64,000 bases of DNA from an uncultured Pelagibacteraceae bacterium (GCA_902592675.1 CACJFJ010000002.1:1-64000), one strand, 5' to 3'; shown: positions 51,351-61,840, numbered from the stretch's first letter. The notes: a model not told the origin generated them from the letters alone. Program-made: numbers and translations.

Positions 51351-51378
51351 TTGACAAAATTATGAGTAAGTTTATAAA
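51351..51378 (+). promoter_or_regulatory. Promoter of rpsD
   Basis: A consensus TTGACA (51351-51356) starts at the base after the trmJ stop, with TATAAA (51373-51378) after 16 bases. The start point would be near 51385, giving a leader of about six bases before the ATG at 51391. No Shine-Dalgarno can fit. Confidence 0.55.
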
Positions 51379-51390
51379 GCCCATTATTAA

Positions 51391-52008
51391 ATGACAAAAA
51401 GATTAAACTCTAAACATAAAGTTGATAGAAGATTAAAGGTAAATCTATGGGGGAGACCAAAAAGCCCATTCAATACTAGGGCATATGGACCTGGCCAACA
51501 TGGACAAACAAAAAGTTCAAAGCCATCTGATTATGGAATTCAACTTCAAGCTAAACAAAAATTAAAAGCTTACTATGGCAATATTAATGAACGTCAATTC
51601 AGAAATATATATAAAAAAGCTGTGATGCTTAAAGGAGATACAAGTGAAAATTTAATTGGTCTTCTTGAAAGAAGATTAGATGCAGTGATTTATAGAGCTA
51701 AGTTTGCCACAACAATTTTCTCTGCTAGACAATTGATAAATCATGGACATGTTAAAGTTAATGGAAAAAAAGTTAATATTTCAAGTTACACTGTAAAAGA
51801 AGAAGATAGTATCGAGATTAGAGACAAATCAAAACAATTAGCAGTTATCGATATCGCATTAGCTAATAAAGAGAGAGAAACTCCAGAATATATTCAATTA
51901 GATCAGAAAAATAAAAAATTTAAATTTGTAAGAGTTCCTAAATTTGAGGAAGTTCCTTACCCAATTGTAATGGAACCTAATCTAGTAATTGAATATTATT
52001 CTAGATAA
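51391..52008 (+). CDS. rpsD: 30S ribosomal protein S4
   Basis: This 205-residue protein binds 16S rRNA early in 30S assembly. [20 protein letters not shown] and [20 protein letters not shown] form the N-terminal region without the zinc cysteines, and [20 protein letters not shown] with [20 protein letters not shown] is the S4 RNA-binding domain. The length is normal. It has its own promoter directly upstream; the methyltransferase gene starts eight bases after its stop. Confidence 0.97.
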   Translation: MTKRLNSKHKVDRRLKVNLWGRPKSPFNTRAYGPGQHGQTKSSKPSDYGIQLQAKQKLKAYYGNINERQFRNIYKKAVMLKGDTSENLIGLLERRLDAVIYRAKFATTIFSARQLINHGHVKVNGKKVNISSYTVKEEDSIEIRDKSKQLAVIDIALANKERETPEYIQLDQKNKKFKFVRVPKFEEVPYPIVMEPNLVIEYYSR

Positions 52009-52016
52009 TAAAGAAA

Positions 52017-52640
52017 TTGATAAAAAGAACATCAAAAAATTTTATACAGTCAATTTTAGCTACTAAAGAAGATTGGTTAGTATTAGATATTGGTTGCGGA
52101 TATAGTGCTAATGAATTTGCAACAACTATTTGTGATACTCAAGATTTGTCCAAATTTTATGAGGGAAAAAATTTTATAAAGTTAAATGATAAATCATTAC
52201 CTTTTAAAGATAAACAGTTTGATTTTGTTATTGCTAGTCACGTGCTAGAACACGTTGATGATCCTAAATTTTTTATAAGTGAATTAGAAAGAGTTTCAAA
52301 ACAAGGGTATATTGAGTTACCAACTAAATTAGAGGATAATTTAGTTTTTGAAAATAAATTAGATCATAAATGGCATATGGAATTCGATGATGTTAATTCA
52401 AAACTAGTGATTTCTAAAAAAGTACAATTTTTTAATCCTATTCTAACAGTTTCCACAATTCAAAAATTAAGAGATAATTTTAGGTCAAGTTTAGTTTTGG
52501 AGCTGCATTGGGAAAATAAAATAGATTACGATTTGATCGAAAACAACTTCGAGATAAGAAAGTTTAGTTTAATACAATTATTTAGAAAATATTTGTCAAA
52601 AAAAATCAGATCAGTATTTGGGAAAAAAAATAAGACCTAA
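52017..52640 (+). CDS. Class I SAM-dependent methyltransferase
   Basis: This 207-residue protein has motif I WLVLDIGCGYSANEFA and motif III region PFKDKQFDFVIASHVLEHVD followed by DPKFFISELERVSKQGYIEL, the methyltransferase-11 type. A TTG at 52017 is the likely start, eight bases after rpsD, without a strong ribosome-binding site. The last 20 residues are highly basic. The substrate is unknown; the neighbouring sulfotransferase suggests glycan modification, but this is only contextual. Confidence 0.7.
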   Translation: MIKRTSKNFIQSILATKEDWLVLDIGCGYSANEFATTICDTQDLSKFYEGKNFIKLNDKSLPFKDKQFDFVIASHVLEHVDDPKFFISELERVSKQGYIELPTKLEDNLVFENKLDHKWHMEFDDVNSKLVISKKVQFFNPILTVSTIQKLRDNFRSSLVLELHWENKIDYDLIENNFEIRKFSLIQLFRKYLSKKIRSVFGKKNKT

Positions 52641-53350
52641 ATATATTTATTTTGAATTAAAAACTTATATAATTTTAAGTCATAATAATTATAAAATTCA
52701 ATTATTTTTTTTTCATCTGATGTAATATCATTTTTTTTTGAAATATTTATATGGGGAATTTCAATATTTTCATGACCAATATTATTGAAAAATTTTCTTA
52801 GATCTTTTTCATAATTCGAAAAATTAATTATCTTAAAAAATTTTTTAATATTTTCTTCAGCTAATTTGTAAGTATCATCGTTTACATTTTTTTCGATTTC
52901 ACCTGAAAAAAATTTACAATAGGTATTTTGTGACTCTTCACAGTATGCGGTAAAATCATACAATCCTTTTTTTGCAAGATAGTTATAGGTCTGTTTTTTG
53001 TCATTAAGTGCCATATTAAAAAATGAGTAAACTCTATCTATAGGATCCCTAATTACCGTAAAATATTTTTTTTCATTCATAGAGTGAAATAATGAAATTG
53101 GATTGTGACCCCCTTTATAAAGTTTTTTATTTTGTAAACTTGAATTTATTGAGTCAATTATGTTGTTAAGTGTCATTCCACCTGTTTTTGGAATATGGAC
53201 AAATATATAATCAAAGTCATCAGAAACTTTATAGTTATTCTTATACATTTTACTTGAATTTCTGTTAATGAGTTTAGGATAAAAAGAACTTGATAAATTT
53301 TTGTCTAAAAATCTAAATATTATTTTGGTTATTTCTTTGCTTAAGCTCAT
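52637..53350 (-). CDS. Sulfotransferase family protein
   Basis: This 237-residue protein has both PAPS-binding signatures of sulfotransferases: the 5'-phosphosulfate loop YIFVHIPKTGGMTLNNIIDS with catalytic-side Lys/Thr and the 3'-phosphate segment FTVIRDPIDRVYSFFNMAL. It would transfer sulfate from PAPS to a sugar or other hydroxyl. There is no membrane anchor. Its stop overlaps that of the methyltransferase on the other strand by four bases, and it begins 16 bases after grxD on the same strand. Acceptor unknown. Confidence 0.82.
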   Translation of the reverse strand: MSLSKEITKIIFRFLDKNLSSSFYPKLINRNSSKMYKNNYKVSDDFDYIFVHIPKTGGMTLNNIIDSINSSLQNKKLYKGGHNPISLFHSMNEKKYFTVIRDPIDRVYSFFNMALNDKKQTYNYLAKKGLYDFTAYCEESQNTYCKFFSGEIEKNVNDDTYKLAEENIKKFFKIINFSNYEKDLRKFFNNIGHENIEIPHINISKKNDITSDEKKIIEFYNYYDLKLYKFLIQNKYI

Positions 53351-53366
53351 TCATTATTTTGGATAA

Positions 53367-53699
53367 CTAGTTATTAAAATTAATTTTTTTTTCTTCTAAT
53401 TTTTTTTTTAAATCACCATTTTCAAACATCTCTTTAACAATATCACATCCTCCAACAAACTCCTTTTTAATATATAACTGTGGTATTGTTGGCCAGTCAC
53501 TATAGGTTTTGATTCCCTCTCTTAAAGATTGATTTTCTAAAACATTGACACCCTTGTAATCAACTTTTAAAATTTTAAGTATGTTTGCAACAGCCATAGA
53601 AAATCCACATTGTGGAGCATCAGGGGTGCCTTTCATGAATAAACATATTTCATTCTGATCGATATAATCCTGAATTTTTTTTTTTGTATCTTCATCCAT
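53367..53699 (-). CDS. grxD: Monothiol glutaredoxin GrxD
   Basis: This 110-residue protein has the CGFS active site in FMKGTPDAPQCGFSMAVANI and the glutathione-binding YSDWPTIPQLYIKKEFVGGC followed by DIVKEM. Such proteins carry [2Fe-2S] clusters to targets, often in a complex with BolA. bolA is the next gene upstream with a two-base gap, so the functional pair is encoded together. A cytoplasmic role in iron-sulfur transfer is expected. Confidence 0.95.
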   Translation of the reverse strand: MDEDTKKKIQDYIDQNEICLFMKGTPDAPQCGFSMAVANILKILKVDYKGVNVLENQSLREGIKTYSDWPTIPQLYIKKEFVGGCDIVKEMFENGDLKKKLEEKKINFNN

Positions 53700-53701
53700 A
53701 A

Positions 53702-53932
53702 TTAAACTTCCTTTGTCTTTATTGCCAAAGCATGTAACTCATTTCCCATTTTTCCTTTTAAAGAATCATAAACCATTTTATGTTGCTCAATTTTACTTTT
53801 GCCAGCAAATTGTGATGATGTAATTATAGCAGAATAATGATTTCCATCACCTGCTAAATCTTGAATTTCAATTAAAGCATCTGGTAGTGCTTCTTTAATA
53901 TATTTCTCAATTTCTTTTAAATCCATTGCCAT
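53702..53932 (-). CDS. BolA/IbaG-family protein
   Basis: This 76-residue protein has the BolA core DALIEIQDLAGDGNHYSAII, followed by SSQFAGKSKIEQHKMVYDSL and the conserved ELHALAIKT. It partners monothiol glutaredoxin in [2Fe-2S] handling. The longer start at 53935 is a GTG; ATG at 53932, overlapping the last base of the purL stop, is chosen, and a third ATG lies at 53926. grxD follows by two bases and purL precedes it, the arrangement known from alphaproteobacteria. Confidence 0.92.
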   Translation of the reverse strand: MAMDLKEIEKYIKEALPDALIEIQDLAGDGNHYSAIITSSQFAGKSKIEQHKMVYDSLKGKMGNELHALAIKTKEV

Positions 53933-56124
53933 CACGAACTCATATATTTATTTAACCAATTTGTATTATACGATTTCAACTCGTCAATTGTAACCTTTGT
54001 CTTATCGTTTATAATCATATTTTTTTCAATAATAACTCCAATTTCTTCGTGATGTACTGAATTTTTATCTAAAATTTTAGTTACTTCTCCTAAATCTTTT
54101 TTATTTATTTCTATTATATATCTACCCTGGTCTTCAGCAAAAAAATATTCAATTTCGCTTAAAAAATTTTTTGATCTTTTCAAATTTATACCTTTATTTC
54201 CTTTAATACACATTTTACTAAGAGCAACTATTAAGCCACCTAAAGATATATCATGAGCGCTTCTGACAAAATTTTTGTTGATCAAATCAAGCAAAGATTC
54301 ACCATTATTTTTTTCATTAAAAAGATTTACTTCTGGTGGTGGTCCATTTTTTTCATCCAAAATTACTCTAGTCAATAAACTCTGATCGATATGACCCTCA
54401 GTTTTACCTATAACTAAAACAATATTATTTATTTCTTTAAAATCCATTGTGATCATTTTTTTACAATCATGTATCAATCCAACTCCACCGATAGATGGTG
54501 TTGGTTTTATACCAACATCTTTGGTTTGGTTGTAAAAAGATACATTTCCTGACACAACGGGAAAATTTAAATATTCACTTGCTTCACCTATTCCCTGAAC
54601 ACATTCGACAAACTCTCCCATGTTTTCATCTTTTTCTGGACTTCCAAAATTTAGACAATTAGTTATTGCTATTGGCGTGGCACCTACAGAAATTAAATTT
54701 CTCCAATTTTCTGCAACTACTTGTTTTCCACCAGTCAATGGATGCGCCCAACAGTATACAGCAGATGAGTCAACTGATGCAGCTATAGCCTTATTAGTTC
54801 CGTGAACTCTCACAACACCTGCATCACCTCCAGGTTTTTGGATAGTATCACCCATTACTGTATGATCATACTGTTGCCAAATCCATTCTTTACTACAAAC
54901 ATTTTGATTTGATAAAATTTTTTTTAAAACATCTTTTATTTTAAGTTTACTTAAAGTTTCTTTTTTGATCTTATTTTTTTTAGGAAGTTTAGATTTTTTC
55001 CACTTCCGATCATACATTGGAGAATTTTCAACCAAAGTATTTACAGGTATATCTGCAACTTTATTATCATCAAAAAATAATTCGATATTTTTTGAATTAG
55101 TTGTTTTTCCAATTATAGCAAAATCTAAATTCCATTTATCAAATATCTTTTTAGCCTCTTCTTCTTTTCCATTTTCTAAAACTATCAACATCCTTTCCTG
55201 ACTTTCTGAAAGCATAATTTCATATGGTGTCATTTTTTTTTCTCTACAAGGTACTTTGTTAAGATTTAATTCAATTCCTAAATTTCCCTTTGATGCCATT
55301 TCTATACTTGATGAAGTTAACCCAGCAGCACCCATGTCTTGAATAGCTATTATTGACTCTCCTGCCATAAGTTCTAGACATGCTTCCAATAAAAGTTTTT
55401 CTGTAAAAGGATCACCTACTTGAACAGTAGGTTTTTTCTCTTCAATTTTTTCATCAAAACTCGCTGATGCCATGCTTGCTCCATGAATTCCATCTCTCCC
55501 AGTCTTTGACCCAACATAAATAACTGGTTTATTTAGGCCTGCAGCTTTTGAATAAAATATCTTATTTTTTTTAACCAAACCTATAGTCATAGCATTAACT
55601 AAAATATTTCCATTGTATGAGCTATCAAATGATGTTTGACCTGCAATTGTTGGCACGCCCATACAGTTTCCGTAACCCCCGATACCATGCACAACACCTC
55701 TTAAAAGATTTTTTGTTTTTTTATGTTGTGGAGATCCAAAATGTATAGAATTTAAATTAGCTATTGGTCTTGCACCCATTGTAAAAACATCTCTCATTAT
55801 ACCACCAACTCCTGTCGCAGCACCTTGATAAGGCTCAATAAAAGAAGGGTGGTTGTGACTTTCAATCTTAAAGACTATTGCATCACCATCTTCAATATCA
55901 ATTACTCCTGCATTCTCTCCTGGTCCTTGGATAACTTTTTTTCCTTTAGTCGGTAACTTTTTTAGATGAAGTCTTGATGATTTATATGAGCAGTGTTCAT
56001 TCCACATTGCAGAAAAAATTCCAAGTTCAGTTAAATTCGGTATTCGTTTTAAAAGATCACAGATTTTTTTATATTCCTCTGATTTAAGACCATGATCAAT
56101 TGCAATTTGCTCATTAACTTCCAT
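53932..56124 (-). CDS. purL: Phosphoribosylformylglycinamidine synthase II (small PurL)
   Basis: This 730-residue protein is the ATP-using subunit of FGAM synthase, in the short form that needs PurS and PurQ. It begins [20 protein letters not shown], with [20 protein letters not shown] and [20 protein letters not shown], then [20 protein letters not shown]. The purS and purQ genes are both immediately upstream, which confirms the three-subunit type. One base overlaps purQ, and its stop overlaps the bolA start. Confidence 0.96.
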   Translation of the reverse strand: MEVNEQIAIDHGLKSEEYKKICDLLKRIPNLTELGIFSAMWNEHCSYKSSRLHLKKLPTKGKKVIQGPGENAGVIDIEDGDAIVFKIESHNHPSFIEPYQGAATGVGGIMRDVFTMGARPIANLNSIHFGSPQHKKTKNLLRGVVHGIGGYGNCMGVPTIAGQTSFDSSYNGNILVNAMTIGLVKKNKIFYSKAAGLNKPVIYVGSKTGRDGIHGASMASASFDEKIEEKKPTVQVGDPFTEKLLLEACLELMAGESIIAIQDMGAAGLTSSSIEMASKGNLGIELNLNKVPCREKKMTPYEIMLSESQERMLIVLENGKEEEAKKIFDKWNLDFAIIGKTTNSKNIELFFDDNKVADIPVNTLVENSPMYDRKWKKSKLPKKNKIKKETLSKLKIKDVLKKILSNQNVCSKEWIWQQYDHTVMGDTIQKPGGDAGVVRVHGTNKAIAASVDSSAVYCWAHPLTGGKQVVAENWRNLISVGATPIAITNCLNFGSPEKDENMGEFVECVQGIGEASEYLNFPVVSGNVSFYNQTKDVGIKPTPSIGGVGLIHDCKKMITMDFKEINNIVLVIGKTEGHIDQSLLTRVILDEKNGPPPEVNLFNEKNNGESLLDLINKNFVRSAHDISLGGLIVALSKMCIKGNKGINLKRSKNFLSEIEYFFAEDQGRYIIEINKKDLGEVTKILDKNSVHHEEIGVIIEKNMIINDKTKVTIDELKSYNTNWLNKYMSS

Positions 56125-56807
56125 TATTTGATATAATTTATTAAATTTTTAAAAAATAAAGAACCATCTTCACCCGATAAACTACGATCAATCATTCTTT
56201 CCGGATGAGGCATCATTCCTAAAACATTTTTTTCTTTATTAAATATTCCTGCAATATTTTCAACTGATCCATTAGGATTAAAATTTTCCTCAATTTTTCC
56301 TTTATCATTACAATAATAAATAGCTATTTGATTATTATCTTTAATTTCCTTTAGTTGATCATTTGTGCAAAAATAATTCCCCTCATTATGAGCAATATGA
56401 AACTCAAAAATTTCTTTATCTAAATTTTTAAAAAAAGGGTTATTTTTATTGTCAATTTTTACAAAAACATTTTTACAAATGAATTCTAGATATTTATTTC
56501 TTAACAAAACTCCTGGAACTAAACCTGTTTCAACTAATATCTGAAAGCCATTACAAATACCCATAACCAAACCACCTGATTTAGCAAAAGTGATGACTGA
56601 TTGCATTATCTTTGATTTTGCAGCCATACTACCACATCTTAAATAATCACCGTAAGAAAAACCTCCAGGCAAAACGACTAAATCACTTTTAGGTAATTCG
56701 TAATCATTATGCCAGACCATTTGATTCTTAAAGCCGAACTTCTTAAGAGCAACATCCATATCTCTATCACAATTTGAACCAGGAAAAGTTATTACAACTG
56801 ATTTCAT
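56124..56807 (-). CDS. purQ: Phosphoribosylformylglycinamidine synthase I (glutaminase)
   Basis: This 227-residue class I glutamine amidotransferase supplies ammonia to Pur[21 protein letters not shown] is the N-terminus, [20 protein letters not shown] the oxyanion strand, and [20 protein letters not shown] holds the nucleophile cysteine. The histidine and glutamate of the triad are in [12 protein letters not shown]. Length normal. It overlaps purL by one base and follows purS by three. Confidence 0.96.
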   Translation of the reverse strand: MKSVVITFPGSNCDRDMDVALKKFGFKNQMVWHNDYELPKSDLVVLPGGFSYGDYLRCGSMAAKSKIMQSVITFAKSGGLVMGICNGFQILVETGLVPGVLLRNKYLEFICKNVFVKIDNKNNPFFKNLDKEIFEFHIAHNEGNYFCTNDQLKEIKDNNQIAIYYCNDKGKIEENFNPNGSVENIAGIFNKEKNVLGMMPHPERMIDRSLSGEDGSLFFKNLINYIK

Positions 56808-56810
56808 TAA

Positions 56811-57053
56811 TTATTGAGTTCCAATAATTTTATAATTTTCAATTACAAGATTTGCCAAAAGTTTTTTGCACATTTCTTCTACAATTTTTTTAGCTTTATT
56901 TGGATCATTTTCTTTTACATCTATTTCAAAATATTTTCCTTGTCTTACCTCTTCAACATTTTTAAATCCCATACCATCTAAAGTTTGATGAATTACTTTA
57001 CCTTGTGGATCCAAAACATCTTTCTTAAGAGTAATTATTGCAGATATTTTCAT
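56811..57053 (-). CDS. purS: Phosphoribosylformylglycinamidine synthase subunit PurS
   Basis: This 80-residue small protein bridges PurL and PurQ in the FGAM synthase complex. It has the PurS pattern [36 protein letters not shown] and the closing [20 protein letters not shown]. It overlaps the stop of purC by four bases and precedes purQ by three, in line with stoichiometric production. Confidence 0.95.
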   Translation of the reverse strand: MKISAIITLKKDVLDPQGKVIHQTLDGMGFKNVEEVRQGKYFEIDVKENDPNKAKKIVEEMCKKLLANLVIENYKIIGTQ

Positions 57054-57835
57054 TTACTTTTTTTTTTAACTGTGGATAGTTTTGTGATATTTACTGCAGA
57101 CACATTAGATTGTTCATGCAGAATACCTAATCTTTTTGCAACCTCTGTATATGCTGGAATTAAATCTCCTAAATCTTTTCTAAATCTGTCTTTATCGAGT
57201 TTTTTGTCAGTAACGGAATCCCATAATCTACAAGTATCTGGGCTTATTTCATCAGCTAAAATAATTTCATTTTTTCCATTAATTTTAATTCTTCCAAATT
57301 CTAATTTAAAATCAATTAGCTTAATTCCAATTCCTCTAAACATTCCAACCATGAAGTCATTTATTCTTAAAATCATTTTTTTTATTTTTTCGATTTCCTT
57401 TTTTGTCGCCCAATCGAAAGCATAAATATGTTCTTCAGCAATAAGTGGATCTCCTAAAGCATCGTCTTTTAAGCAATATTCAATTAATGGTTCTTTTAGA
57501 ACTGTTCCATCTTCAATACCTAATCTTTTAGTAATTGACCCTGTAGCAACATTTCTTGTTATAAACTCTATTGGAATAATTTCTACAAGCTTGATAACTT
57601 GTTCTCTCATATTAAGACGTTTGACTAAATGATTTTTAATTCCAATTTGTGAAAGATTTGCAAGGATATGCTCTGAAATTCTATTGTTTAAAACTCCTTT
57701 TCCTTCAATAGTGCTTTTCTTTTGATTATTAAATGCAGTTGCGTCATCTTTAAAGTACTGAATAACTAAATTTTTATCTTGAGTAGCATAAATAATCTTA
57801 GCTTTTCCCTCGTATAATTTTTTCCCTTTTTTCAT
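57050..57835 (-). CDS. purC: Phosphoribosylaminoimidazole-succinocarboxamide synthase
   Basis: This 261-residue SAICAR synthase joins aspartate to CAIR with [23 protein letters not shown], then [40 protein letters not shown] and [14 protein letters not shown], followed by [15 protein letters not shown], are all in order. The C-terminus ends in a lysine run. It overlaps purS by four bases and purB by one, in purB-purC-purS-purQ-purL. Confidence 0.96.
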   Translation of the reverse strand: MKKGKKLYEGKAKIIYATQDKNLVIQYFKDDATAFNNQKKSTIEGKGVLNNRISEHILANLSQIGIKNHLVKRLNMREQVIKLVEIIPIEFITRNVATGSITKRLGIEDGTVLKEPLIEYCLKDDALGDPLIAEEHIYAFDWATKKEIEKIKKMILRINDFMVGMFRGIGIKLIDFKLEFGRIKINGKNEIILADEISPDTCRLWDSVTDKKLDKDRFRKDLGDLIPAYTEVAKRLGILHEQSNVSAVNITKLSTVKKKSK

Positions 57836-59127
57836 TATTTAAATACTCTTCTAAAAATAAAATTTATATTTTTGAAATGTTTAGCATAACTAAAAATAGT
57901 TCTTAATTTTTTTGGTGGTATTTTGCTCATTATATATTTATCAGACTGAATAACCTCAAATAAATTTAAGTCTTCCGCAAAACATTTTTTTGCATAAGTT
58001 TGAACCATTTTATAAGACTTTTCTCTACTCAAACCTGTTTTTGTTAATTCCAACATTAATTCTTGTGAAAAAATAAGTCCTTTAGTTAAATTTAAATTTT
58101 CTAACATTTTTTTTGGATAAATAATCATATTATCTAGAATGTTTGTTAATCTAACTAGTGCAAAATCGAGAGTTATATTTGCATCCGGTCCTATGTTTCT
58201 CTCTACACTTGAATGCGAAATGTCTCTCTCATGCCATAATGCAATATTTTCTAGGGCAGGGGTCACTGTACTTCTTACCATTCTAGCAAGACCAGTAAGA
58301 TTTTCACTTAGAATAGGATTTTTTTTATGAGGCATTGCTGATGAACCTTTTTGATTTTTTGAAAAGTATTCTTGAAGTTCATAAACTTCAGTTCTCTGTA
58401 AGTGTCTAATTTCAGTAGCAACTCTCTCAATTGATCCAGCGATAATTCCTAAAACTGAAAAATAAAATGCGTGACGGTCTCTAGGAATAACTTGAGTTGA
58501 AATAGGCTCAACTTTCAAACTTAGTTTTTTTGCAACATGTTTTTCAACATTTGGATTAATATTTGCAAATGTTCCTACAGCTCCTGAGATTGCACAAGTT
58601 GAAACTTCGTCAATTGCATCAATCAATCTTTTTTTATTTCTTTTAAATTCTTCATAAAAAGAGGCCAACTTCAAACCAAAGGTAATTGGTTCGGCATGAA
58701 TACCATGACTTCTACCCATGCAAGGTGTAAATTTATATTTTCTTGCCTGTTTTTTTAAGACTTTAAGTATTTGGTCTAAATCTTTTACAAGAATTTTTCC
58801 AGATTGAACTAATTGAATATTGAAACTTGTATCTAGTACATCAGATGAAGTCATTCCTTGATGAAGGTATCTAGCTTTTATGCCTGCTTTTTCAGTCACT
58901 GAAGTTAAAAAAGCAATTACATCATGTTTAACTTGGCTTTCAATCTGGTGAATTCTTTTTACATTAATTTTAGCTTTTTTTCTCACAATTGAAGAAACAC
59001 CCTTTGGTATTTGTCCAAGTTTTTCCATGGCTTGAGCTGCAGCTATTTCAACCTCAAGCCAAATTTTATATTTATTCTCTTCTGACCAAATATCAGTGAG
59101 TTCTTTTCTCGAGTATCTTTTAATCAT
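57835..59127 (-). CDS. purB: Adenylosuccinate lyase
   Basis: This 430-residue fumarase-superfamily enzyme acts at SAICAR and adenylosuccinate cleavage. The signature [20 protein letters not shown] is intact, preceded by [17 protein letters not shown] and [18 protein letters not shown]. An ATG at 59127 is preferred to the TTG at 59130. Family length is matched. It follows map by three bases, and precedes purC with a one-base overlap, so the last two purine steps with AICAR-type substrates sit together. Confidence 0.96.
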   Translation of the reverse strand: MIKRYSRKELTDIWSEENKYKIWLEVEIAAAQAMEKLGQIPKGVSSIVRKKAKINVKRIHQIESQVKHDVIAFLTSVTEKAGIKARYLHQGMTSSDVLDTSFNIQLVQSGKILVKDLDQILKVLKKQARKYKFTPCMGRSHGIHAEPITFGLKLASFYEEFKRNKKRLIDAIDEVSTCAISGAVGTFANINPNVEKHVAKKLSLKVEPISTQVIPRDRHAFYFSVLGIIAGSIERVATEIRHLQRTEVYELQEYFSKNQKGSSAMPHKKNPILSENLTGLARMVRSTVTPALENIALWHERDISHSSVERNIGPDANITLDFALVRLTNILDNMIIYPKKMLENLNLTKGLIFSQELMLELTKTGLSREKSYKMVQTYAKKCFAEDLNLFEVIQSDKYIMSKIPPKKLRTIFSYAKHFKNINFIFRRVFK

Positions 59128-59130
59128 CAA

Positions 59131-59904
59131 TTATAAGTATGGAGGCTTTACATAACCTTTAGCAGATTCTGTAAAGATTTCATAACCATTTTCTGTAATT
59201 CCTACTGTGTGTTCAAATTGTGCAGATAAAGATTTATCTTTTGTTACGGCTGTCCATCCATCATTTAGTGTTTTTGTGCCAAATTTTCCAGCGTTGATCA
59301 TTGGTTCTATAGTGAACGTCATTCCAGGATAAAGTTCCATACCAGTATTTTTATTACCATAATGTAAAATGTTAGGTGCTTCATGAAATTTTGTACCTAT
59401 TCCATGGCCACAAAAATCTCTTACAACTGAAAAACCTTCTTTTTCAACATAAGACTGGATTTCATAACCAATGTCACCAAGCCTAACCCCTGGTTTTAGA
59501 ATTCTTATAGCTCTCATTAAAGACTCATGGGTAATATTAATTAGATTATTTAATTTCACAGATGTTTTTCCAATACAAAACATTCTACTTGTATCTCCGT
59601 AATGATCATCTAATATTGCAGTGACATCAACATTTAAAGCATCACCTTCTTCCAAAATTCTATCATCAGATGGTACACCATGGCATACTACGTGATTTAA
59701 GGATGTGCATAAAGATTTTTTAAAACCCCTATAATAAAGTGGGGCAGAGTGACCCCCGTTATCTCTTATAAATTCATATCCAAGTTTATCTATATTTGCT
59801 GTGGAAATACCTTCCTTGATATTTTCGGTTAACATATCTAAAGTTTGAGCAGCTAATTTTCCAGCTTTTCTCATTTTTTCAAATTTTTCTGAATAATCAC
59901 TCAT
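59131..59904 (-). CDS. map: Methionine aminopeptidase, type I
   Basis: This 257-residue metalloprotease removes the initiator methionine from new proteins. CTSLNHVVCHGVPSDDRILE, then GDALNVDVTAILDDHYGDTS with two metal-ligand aspartates, VVRDFCGHGIGTKFHEAPNI with the ligand histidine, and TFTIEPMINAGK with the ligand glutamate are all present. The final glutamate lies in SAQFEHTVGI. It overlaps sfsA by eight bases upstream and is followed by purB after three. Confidence 0.97.
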   Translation of the reverse strand: MSDYSEKFEKMRKAGKLAAQTLDMLTENIKEGISTANIDKLGYEFIRDNGGHSAPLYYRGFKKSLCTSLNHVVCHGVPSDDRILEEGDALNVDVTAILDDHYGDTSRMFCIGKTSVKLNNLINITHESLMRAIRILKPGVRLGDIGYEIQSYVEKEGFSVVRDFCGHGIGTKFHEAPNILHYGNKNTGMELYPGMTFTIEPMINAGKFGTKTLNDGWTAVTKDKSLSAQFEHTVGITENGYEIFTESAKGYVKPPYL

Positions 59905-60595
59905 TTATAATTTTCAATTTCTTATCTATTAAAATTTCTTTTTTATCTATTTTACATCTGTAAGCTAAAAAATTAACTCCTGCTTTTCTAGCAATATTGT
60001 AGTTTTTATAATATTCTTTGTCTATATCATCTGCTATTTTAAAATTTTCCATATTTTGAATTTGCACAAGGAACATCAAGTAAGCTTTATATCCTTTTTT
60101 TATGGCATCAATAAGAGTAAGTAAATGCTTAGATCCTCTCGACGTAATAGCGTCTGGGAACTCCGCTGTGGTTTTGTTCCTAAAAAGAGTGACATTTTTT
60201 ACCTCTATGAAAATTTTTTGTTTATTTTTTTCAAGCAAAAAATCAAATCTTGTTTCTTTATTGAAAAAAACCTCAGATTTTATCTTGTCTAAATTTTTTA
60301 ACTCTTTTATCAAATTATTAGAAAGAGCATGATTTACGATTTTGTTAGCTCGATGAGTATTTACACCAACTAAATTTTTTTTAGCCCTGATGATCTCTAA
60401 ACCATATTCTAATTTTCTTTTTGGATCATCGTGTTTAAATAGATAAACATCATTTCCTTCTTCAAGTAGACCTTTCATTGAGCCAGTGTTTGGGCAATGG
60501 GCAGTTACAATGTTATTGTTCAATCTTACATCTACAAAAAAACGTTTATATCTTTTGATTAATTTGCCTTTTATTAAAGACTTGGAAAATTCCAT
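59897..60595 (-). CDS. sfsA: Sugar fermentation stimulation protein homologue SfsA
   Basis: This 232-residue protein has the SfsA features FVDVRLNNNIVTAHCPNTGS with MKGLLEEGNDVYL, and the nuclease-like IFIEVKNVTLFR with FPDAITSRGSKHLLTL. Its fold resembles restriction endonuclease-like DNA-binding proteins; the cell role is not established. The ATG at 60595 is taken as start since the longer frame would run back past the divergent gene start at 60616. It overlaps map by eight bases. Confidence 0.92.
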   Translation of the reverse strand: MEFSKSLIKGKLIKRYKRFFVDVRLNNNIVTAHCPNTGSMKGLLEEGNDVYLFKHDDPKRKLEYGLEIIRAKKNLVGVNTHRANKIVNHALSNNLIKELKNLDKIKSEVFFNKETRFDFLLEKNKQKIFIEVKNVTLFRNKTTAEFPDAITSRGSKHLLTLIDAIKKGYKAYLMFLVQIQNMENFKIADDIDKEYYKNYNIARKAGVNFLAYRCKIDKKEILIDKKLKIINE

Positions 60596-60615
60596 AATCA
60601 AATTATACATATAAA

Positions 60616-61365
60616 ATGACAAAAAACACAAAAGTAAATGCTGCTATATTAATTATAGGAAACGAGATTCTTTCAGGAAGAACGCAAGACACGAATACTA
60701 GCACATTAGCTAAATGGCTTAGTTCAATCGGTGTTGTAGTAAAAGAAACGAGGACTATACCAGATGATGAAAAAAAAATTATAGATACATTGAATGTTTT
60801 AAGAAAAGATAACGATTATGTTTTTACAACTGGGGGTATAGGACCAACTCATGATGATATAACAGCAGAATCAGTTTCAAAAGCGTTTGGTTTAAAATAT
60901 CAAATCCATAAGGAAGGATTTAAAATTTTGGAGTCATATTATAAACCTGGAGAGTTTAACGAAGGAAGGCAAAAAATGATATGGATGCCAGAAAATGCTG
61001 AATTAATTTTAAACCCAACAAGTGGTGCACCAGGCTTTAGTGTTGAAAATGTTTTTTGTTTACCAGGTGTCCCATCTATAATGAAATCTATGCTAGGCGG
61101 TTTGAAAAATAAAATAGTAGGTGGTAAACCAATATTAAGTCATACCATAAGTTTAAAAACAGTAGAAAGCGAGATAGCTAACTCTTTGACAAAAGTACAA
61201 GATCAAAATAAAGATGTAGAAATAGGAAGTTACCCTTTTTTCCATGCAGGTAAATTAGGAGTATCTATTGTTCTAAGATCTGAAAACCAATCTAAGATCG
61301 ATATTTGCAATGCCGATATATTAAAGTTTGTAGAAGAAAAAAAAATCAAGATAGTAGAAAGATAA
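60616..61365 (+). CDS. CinA-like MoaB/Mog-fold protein
   Basis: This 249-residue protein has ILIIGNEILSGRTQDTNTST and YVFTTGGIGPTHDDITAESV, the molybdopterin-binding-like motifs of the CinA N-terminal domain, with GAPGFSVENVFCLPGVPSIM. The C-terminal amidase domain of full-length CinA is missing. The N-terminal domain in other organisms hydrolyses ADP-ribose-type compounds as part of NAD recycling. It abuts the GGCT-like gene directly. Its start is 20 bases from sfsA in the other direction. Confidence 0.85.
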   Translation: MTKNTKVNAAILIIGNEILSGRTQDTNTSTLAKWLSSIGVVVKETRTIPDDEKKIIDTLNVLRKDNDYVFTTGGIGPTHDDITAESVSKAFGLKYQIHKEGFKILESYYKPGEFNEGRQKMIWMPENAELILNPTSGAPGFSVENVFCLPGVPSIMKSMLGGLKNKIVGGKPILSHTISLKTVESEIANSLTKVQDQNKDVEIGSYPFFHAGKLGVSIVLRSENQSKIDICNADILKFVEEKKIKIVER

Positions 61366-61773
61366 ATGCTTTATTTTGCATATGGTAGTAACCTTCATCA
61401 TTTTCAAATGAAGAGAAGATGTAAAGATAGTATTTTTTTAAAAAAAATAATTTTGAAAGGTTATAAACTAACTTTTAGAAGTAAATATAGAGCAGCAGAT
61501 ATTGAACCTAAAAAAAAATCAAGTGTGCCAGGTGGTTTATTTGAAATATCAAAAAGTGATGAAAAAAAACTTGATATCTATGAGGATTATCCGATTTTAT
61601 ATAAAAAATATTATTTTACATATTATGGAAAAAAAGTAATGACATACACAATGGTAAATAAAACACCTTTTAAATTTCCAACGGAAAGATATTTGAATAT
61701 AGTTAAACGTGGATATAAGGATTGTGATCTAGATCAAACTTTTCTTAATAAAGCATTAATTAATACTAAATAA
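61366..61773 (+). CDS. Gamma-glutamylcyclotransferase-like protein
   Basis: This 135-residue protein begins MLYFAYGSNLHHFQMKRRCK, the YGSN substrate loop of GGCT-type folds, and has GGLFEISKSDEKKLDIYEDY in the region holding the catalytic glutamate. The family includes gamma-glutamyl cyclotransferase, ChaC-type enzymes and butirosin-type BtrG; the exact activity is unknown. It directly abuts the CinA-like gene (61365/61366). Its gene is followed by a hairpin terminator at 61841-61865. Confidence 0.75.
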   Translation: MLYFAYGSNLHHFQMKRRCKDSIFLKKIILKGYKLTFRSKYRAADIEPKKKSSVPGGLFEISKSDEKKLDIYEDYPILYKKYYFTYYGKKVMTYTMVNKTPFKFPTERYLNIVKRGYKDCDLDQTFLNKALINTK

Positions 61774-61840
61774 AAATTTCTTGAAATTTATATCAATAGG
61801 TTTATTACATAAGAAGTTATATTTTGAATAAAAAAGATAC

